Shown piece after piece: positions 5,915 to 8,153 of a DNA stretch of 8,153 nucleotides. The first letter of the stretch is position 1. Every line of letters starts with the position of its first letter. The translations under genes and the position numbers were made by a program. Source of the DNA: Campylobacterales bacterium (GTDB lineage: Bacteria > Campylobacterota > Campylobacteria > Campylobacterales > Nitratiruptoraceae); contig JAMOUF010000184.1 in the NCBI GenBank assembly GCA_027068245.1, forward strand, positions 1 to 8,153, written 5' to 3'. The notes under the pieces were generated by a model. It ran no database searches, was not told where the DNA came from, and worked only from the letters and a program-made list of their open reading frames with translations.

Positions 5915-7222
5915 TTAGTTTTTTTCAACGCTCAGCGTTTTGTAGTTTGTATACTCCACATTGGCGCCCTCTTTTGGTTTGACATACCGCCTTTGTGTAT
6001 AGTCCACCAGATACCTTCCGCCGCTCTCTACGCTAAAGTCCACCACGAATTTGGCCGCATGCTCCAACACCTCCCTTGGGACGCTTTGGCGGTTCGTGGA
6101 GATTATCACGTGAGCCGAGGGGATATCCTTTAGATGGAGCCATATATCGCTGGCTTTGGCCTTTTTCAGCAGCTCTATGTTTCCCCGTCTGTTTTTGCCA
6201 ACATATATATTATATCCCTCCACCAGGTATTTCTCGTAATTTTTATCCTTTTTACCCTGTTTGGAGATGGTTTTTGGAAAGAGCATCTCGATATCTTCCG
6301 CCCTTTTGGCATCTCTTATGATTTGTGCCTTTTTATTCAAAAAGGCCAGTTTCTCCTCCAGATTTTCACGCTGGATATGGATGTTTTTGGCTTTTTGTCT
6401 AAGTTTTTTTGCTCTTTCAAAAAGCAGCGTGGCGCCGTGGGCGGGCGTTTTGGCCTCCTTTGGCATCTCTATCTCCACCCTTTTACCCTCAAAATCTTTT
6501 AAAACCACCCTCTTTTGATAGGGCAAAATGGAGTTGAGGTTGGCTAAAACAAGGTTGGCCTTCAGCTCCTCCTCATCAGCTCTTCTTTGCAGCTCACTCT
6601 CCTTTGGAAGGGATGAGAGAAGTTCCTGGACCTTCTTTTTCTGTCTGTTGATAGCGAGTATCTTGGAGCTTTTCAGCACGCTTAGCCGCTTTTGCAGCTC
6701 TTTTTGGTAGATATCTTTCAAGTATGCGTCAAAATCATCTATCTCAAACTCTCCCCTGTCAAGCTCTTTTGGCTTTGGAGCCTCGAAAAAAGGTCTGCCA
6801 GGCTTCAAATCCCGGTGGAAGTCGTGATGCAGAGCCTCCAAAACGGTGCCCTTTTCATCGAGTATCACCGCGTTGGCTTTTCTGCCGGTAAACTCCAGCA
6901 GCAAAACGGAGCGCTGCTTTTTATACGAGCCCTCCTGCTCGCACTCAATCTTGACTATCTTGTCCTCATCTGCCAATGATATATCCACGCGGCTTTTGGA
7001 GCATCGTTTCAAAAGCACTTTGTCAAAAGGGGCGTTGTAGTGTTTGGTCTTTATAAAATCATCTCTTTTGTATATGAGGTTTTTACTTCTGTTTAAATCG
7101 AAAAAAACCCTGTCTTTGTCGAACTCCATATATATCACATTGTCATCGACCCGCTCTATCTTTTTTAAAAAACGGTTCTTTTCAAGCCCTTTGACAATCT
7201 CGCGCAGCTCTTTATACCTCAT
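5915..7222 (-). CDS. NFACT-family protein (RqcH / fibronectin-binding A-like)
   Basis: A 435-residue cytoplasmic protein of the NFACT family, often annotated as fibronectin-binding. Bacterial RqcH in this family binds stalled 50S subunits and directs alanine tailing of nascent chains. Numbered from the ATG at 7222: NFACT-N domain about 1-150 (with LEFTGRKANAVILDE), a charged helical middle about 155-315 that probably forms a coiled-coil arm, and an NFACT-R (DUF814) domain about 325-425 with VGKNRRGN, DIWLHLKDIPSAHVII and the end motif YTQRRYVKPKEGANVEY. It lacks the extra length of Firmicutes RqcH (about 560-570). At the usual Asp-Arg pair of NFACT-N I read Asp87-Lys88. I prefer the ATG at 7222 to a TTG two codons upstream because AAGGA lies 7 nt before the ATG but only 1 nt before the TTG. 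First gene of the operon with cdsA, dxr and the lipoprotein. Confidence 0.9.
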   Translation of the reverse strand: MRYKELREIVKGLEKNRFLKKIERVDDNVIYMEFDKDRVFFDLNRSKNLIYKRDDFIKTKHYNAPFDKVLLKRCSKSRVDISLADEDKIVKIECEQEGSYKKQRSVLLLEFTGRKANAVILDEKGTVLEALHHDFHRDLKPGRPFFEAPKPKELDRGEFEIDDFDAYLKDIYQKELQKRLSVLKSSKILAINRQKKKVQELLSSLPKESELQRRADEEELKANLVLANLNSILPYQKRVVLKDFEGKRVEIEMPKEAKTPAHGATLLFERAKKLRQKAKNIHIQRENLEEKLAFLNKKAQIIRDAKRAEDIEMLFPKTISKQGKKDKNYEKYLVEGYNIYVGKNRRGNIELLKKAKASDIWLHLKDIPSAHVIISTNRQSVPREVLEHAAKFVVDFSVESGGRYLVDYTQRRYVKPKEGANVEYTNYKTLSVEKN

Positions 7223-7229
7223 ATTCAAT

Positions 7230-7234
7230 TCCTT
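7230..7234 (-). promoter_or_regulatory. Ribosome binding site deciding the start of the NFACT gene
   Basis: AAGGA on the minus strand lies 7 nt before the ATG at 7222. It is only 1 nt from the alternative TTG at 7228, which is too close, so the ATG is favoured. Confidence 0.7.
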
Positions 7235-7238
7235 TTTG

Positions 7239-7262
7239 TTAAAATATCAAAAATTATTTTAA
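7239..7262. promoter_or_regulatory. Divergent promoter region of the NFACT operon and leuC
   Basis: The 49-nt gap between the start codons holds an inverted repeat: TTAAAAT (7239-7245) and ATTTTAA (7256-7262). Each arm can serve as a TAAAAT -10 box, 7240-7245 for leuC (plus) and 7256-7261 for the NFACT operon (minus), giving leaders of about 20-27 nt. A second minus-strand candidate is TGATATTTT (7241-7249), but its leader would be very short. No -35 boxes are evident. AT-rich DNA makes chance matches likely. Confidence 0.4.
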
Positions 7263-7271
7263 AGGCTGATT

Positions 7272-8153
7272 ATGGGACTTACGATTACCGAAAAAATATT
7301 TAGCGACCATGTGGGAAAAGAGGTAAGGGCCGGCGAGATAGTGGACTGCGAGCTGGATATGATTATAGGAAACGATATCACCACTCCCATCTCCATCAAG
7401 GCGTTTAGGGAAAGTGGAGCCAAAAGACTCGCCAAACCGGATAGTTTCGCCATCGTTTTGGACCACTTTATCCCGGCAAAGGATATAGCAAGCGCGAATC
7501 AGGCAAAAATCAGCCGGGAGTTCGCGTACGAACACGACCTCAAACACTTTTTCGACGAAAAGGATATGGGTATAGAGCACGCTTTACTGCCCGAAAAGGG
7601 GCTTGTGGTTCCAGGTGACGTGATAATAGGGGCAGACAGCCATACCTGTACCCACGGAGCACTCGGAGCCTTCTCCACCGGAATGGGAAGCACCGATATA
7701 GCATACGGGATGATTACGGGCAAAAACTGGTTCAAAGTCCCCCCATCCATCAAAGTAATATTCAAAGGCAAACCAAAAGAGCATGTATACGGAAAGGATT
7801 TGATACTGGAGCTTATAAGACGCATAGGCGTGGACGGGGCGCTTTATAAGGCGTTGGAGTTTACAGGCGATACGATAGAAAACCTCGATATGGACGGCAG
7901 GTTCAGCCTTTGCAATATGGCGATAGAGGCCGGGGCAAAAAGCGGAATCATAGCGGTGGACGAGATAACTCGGGAGTTTTTGAAAGAGAAAAACCTTGCC
8001 AGAGAGCCAAGGATTTTTTACAGCGACGAGGATGCGGAGTATGAAAAGGTTATCGAGATAGATGTGGATAGCTTGGAACCCGTAATCGCCTTTCCCCACC
8101 TTCCAAGCAACGGACGGCCCATAAGCGAGGCCGCAAAGATGGATTTGAAGGTG
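7272..8153 (+). CDS. leuC: 3-isopropylmalate dehydratase large subunit (partial, C-terminus outside window)
   Basis: LeuC with LeuD isomerises 2-isopropylmalate to 3-isopropylmalate in leucine synthesis, using a [4Fe-4S] cluster. The first 294 codons are present and open to the window end. The N-terminus (MGLTITEKIFSDHVGK), GNDITTPI (33-40), LDHFIPA (63-69), the aconitase-family stretch GADSHTCTHGALGAFSTGMG (120-139) and the AFPHLPSN segment (273-280) place it in the shorter archaeal-type LeuC/HacA branch of about 420 residues, not the E. coli type of about 466. The cluster-binding cysteines lie further on and cannot be checked. Homoaconitase is the main alternative; leucine synthesis is likelier in this kind of bacterium, and a following leuD would settle it. 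AAAGG at 7261-7265 lies 6 nt before the ATG. Confidence 0.92.
   Translation, partial: MGLTITEKIFSDHVGKEVRAGEIVDCELDMIIGNDITTPISIKAFRESGAKRLAKPDSFAIVLDHFIPAKDIASANQAKISREFAYEHDLKHFFDEKDMGIEHALLPEKGLVVPGDVIIGADSHTCTHGALGAFSTGMGSTDIAYGMITGKNWFKVPPSIKVIFKGKPKEHVYGKDLILELIRRIGVDGALYKALEFTGDTIENLDMDGRFSLCNMAIEAGAKSGIIAVDEITREFLKEKNLAREPRIFYSDEDAEYEKVIEIDVDSLEPVIAFPHLPSNGRPISEAAKMDLKV

Larger units (their letters stand above)
3401..7222 (-). other. Predicted four-gene operon: NFACT gene, cdsA, dxr, coiled-coil lipoprotein
   Basis: The four minus-strand genes are joined by a 9-nt gap, a 4-nt ATGA overlap and a 17-nt overlap, so one transcript with translational coupling is likely. The only promoter-like gap is upstream of the NFACT gene. 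No terminator hairpin is visible after the lipoprotein gene, where the convergent 87-residue gene overlaps it by 21 nt. From memory, C. jejuni keeps the same core order (Cj1346c dxr, Cj1347c cdsA, Cj1349c NFACT). Confidence 0.8.

Noticed and set aside
7584..8099. Open frame of 171 codons on the minus strand
   Set aside because: It lies opposite leuC, which has clear family motifs throughout; no ribosome site or recognisable protein features.

Overview
The window looks like a chromosomal core-gene region of a Campylobacterota (epsilonproteobacterial) genome of moderate GC. Three things suggest this: a short MurB of about 256 residues, promoters with recognisable -10 boxes but no clear -35 box, and the gene neighbourhood. 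From memory, the order tsaD / (cell-envelope gene) / dxr / cdsA / NFACT gene resembles Campylobacter jejuni Cj1344c-Cj1349c. The genus cannot be named from the sequence alone. There are no RNA genes, mobile elements, CRISPR arrays or long repeats.

Layout. Positions 1-1443 (+) hold the C-terminal part of a membrane-anchored GGDEF diguanylate cyclase, overlapping by 14 nt with murB (peptidoglycan precursor synthesis). Positions 1444-1489 are a hairpin-rich gap between murB and the convergent tpx. Positions 1490-3112 (-) hold tpx (thiol peroxidase), with its own promoter and a leader hairpin, and upstream of it tsaD (tRNA t6A synthesis). Positions 3158-3421 (+) hold a small two-helix membrane protein divergent from tsaD. 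Positions 3401-7222 (-) are a tight four-gene operon transcribed in the order NFACT-domain gene, cdsA, dxr, coiled-coil lipoprotein. From 7272 to the window end (+) is the first 294 codons of leuC, divergent from the NFACT gene.

How the genes fit together. The four-gene operon joins two membrane-precursor enzymes: CdsA makes CDP-diacylglycerol for phospholipids, and DXR makes MEP for isoprenoids, including the undecaprenyl carrier and quinone tails. It also carries an NFACT protein (family role in ribosome quality control or RNA binding) and a predicted lipoprotein that may also span the inner membrane. MurB adds an envelope theme. Tpx, TsaD and LeuC are housekeeping functions.

Almost everything here is ordinary core genome, and I see no clear undescribed multi-gene system. 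The items most worth a second look are the lipoprotein with a long coiled coil plus an internal transmembrane helix (a possible envelope-spanning tether), the Asp-Lys in place of the usual Asp-Arg in the NFACT-N domain, the 87-residue membrane protein that may be a shortened methyltransferase-family member, and two divergent intergenic regions where opposing -10 boxes face each other within about 20 bp.
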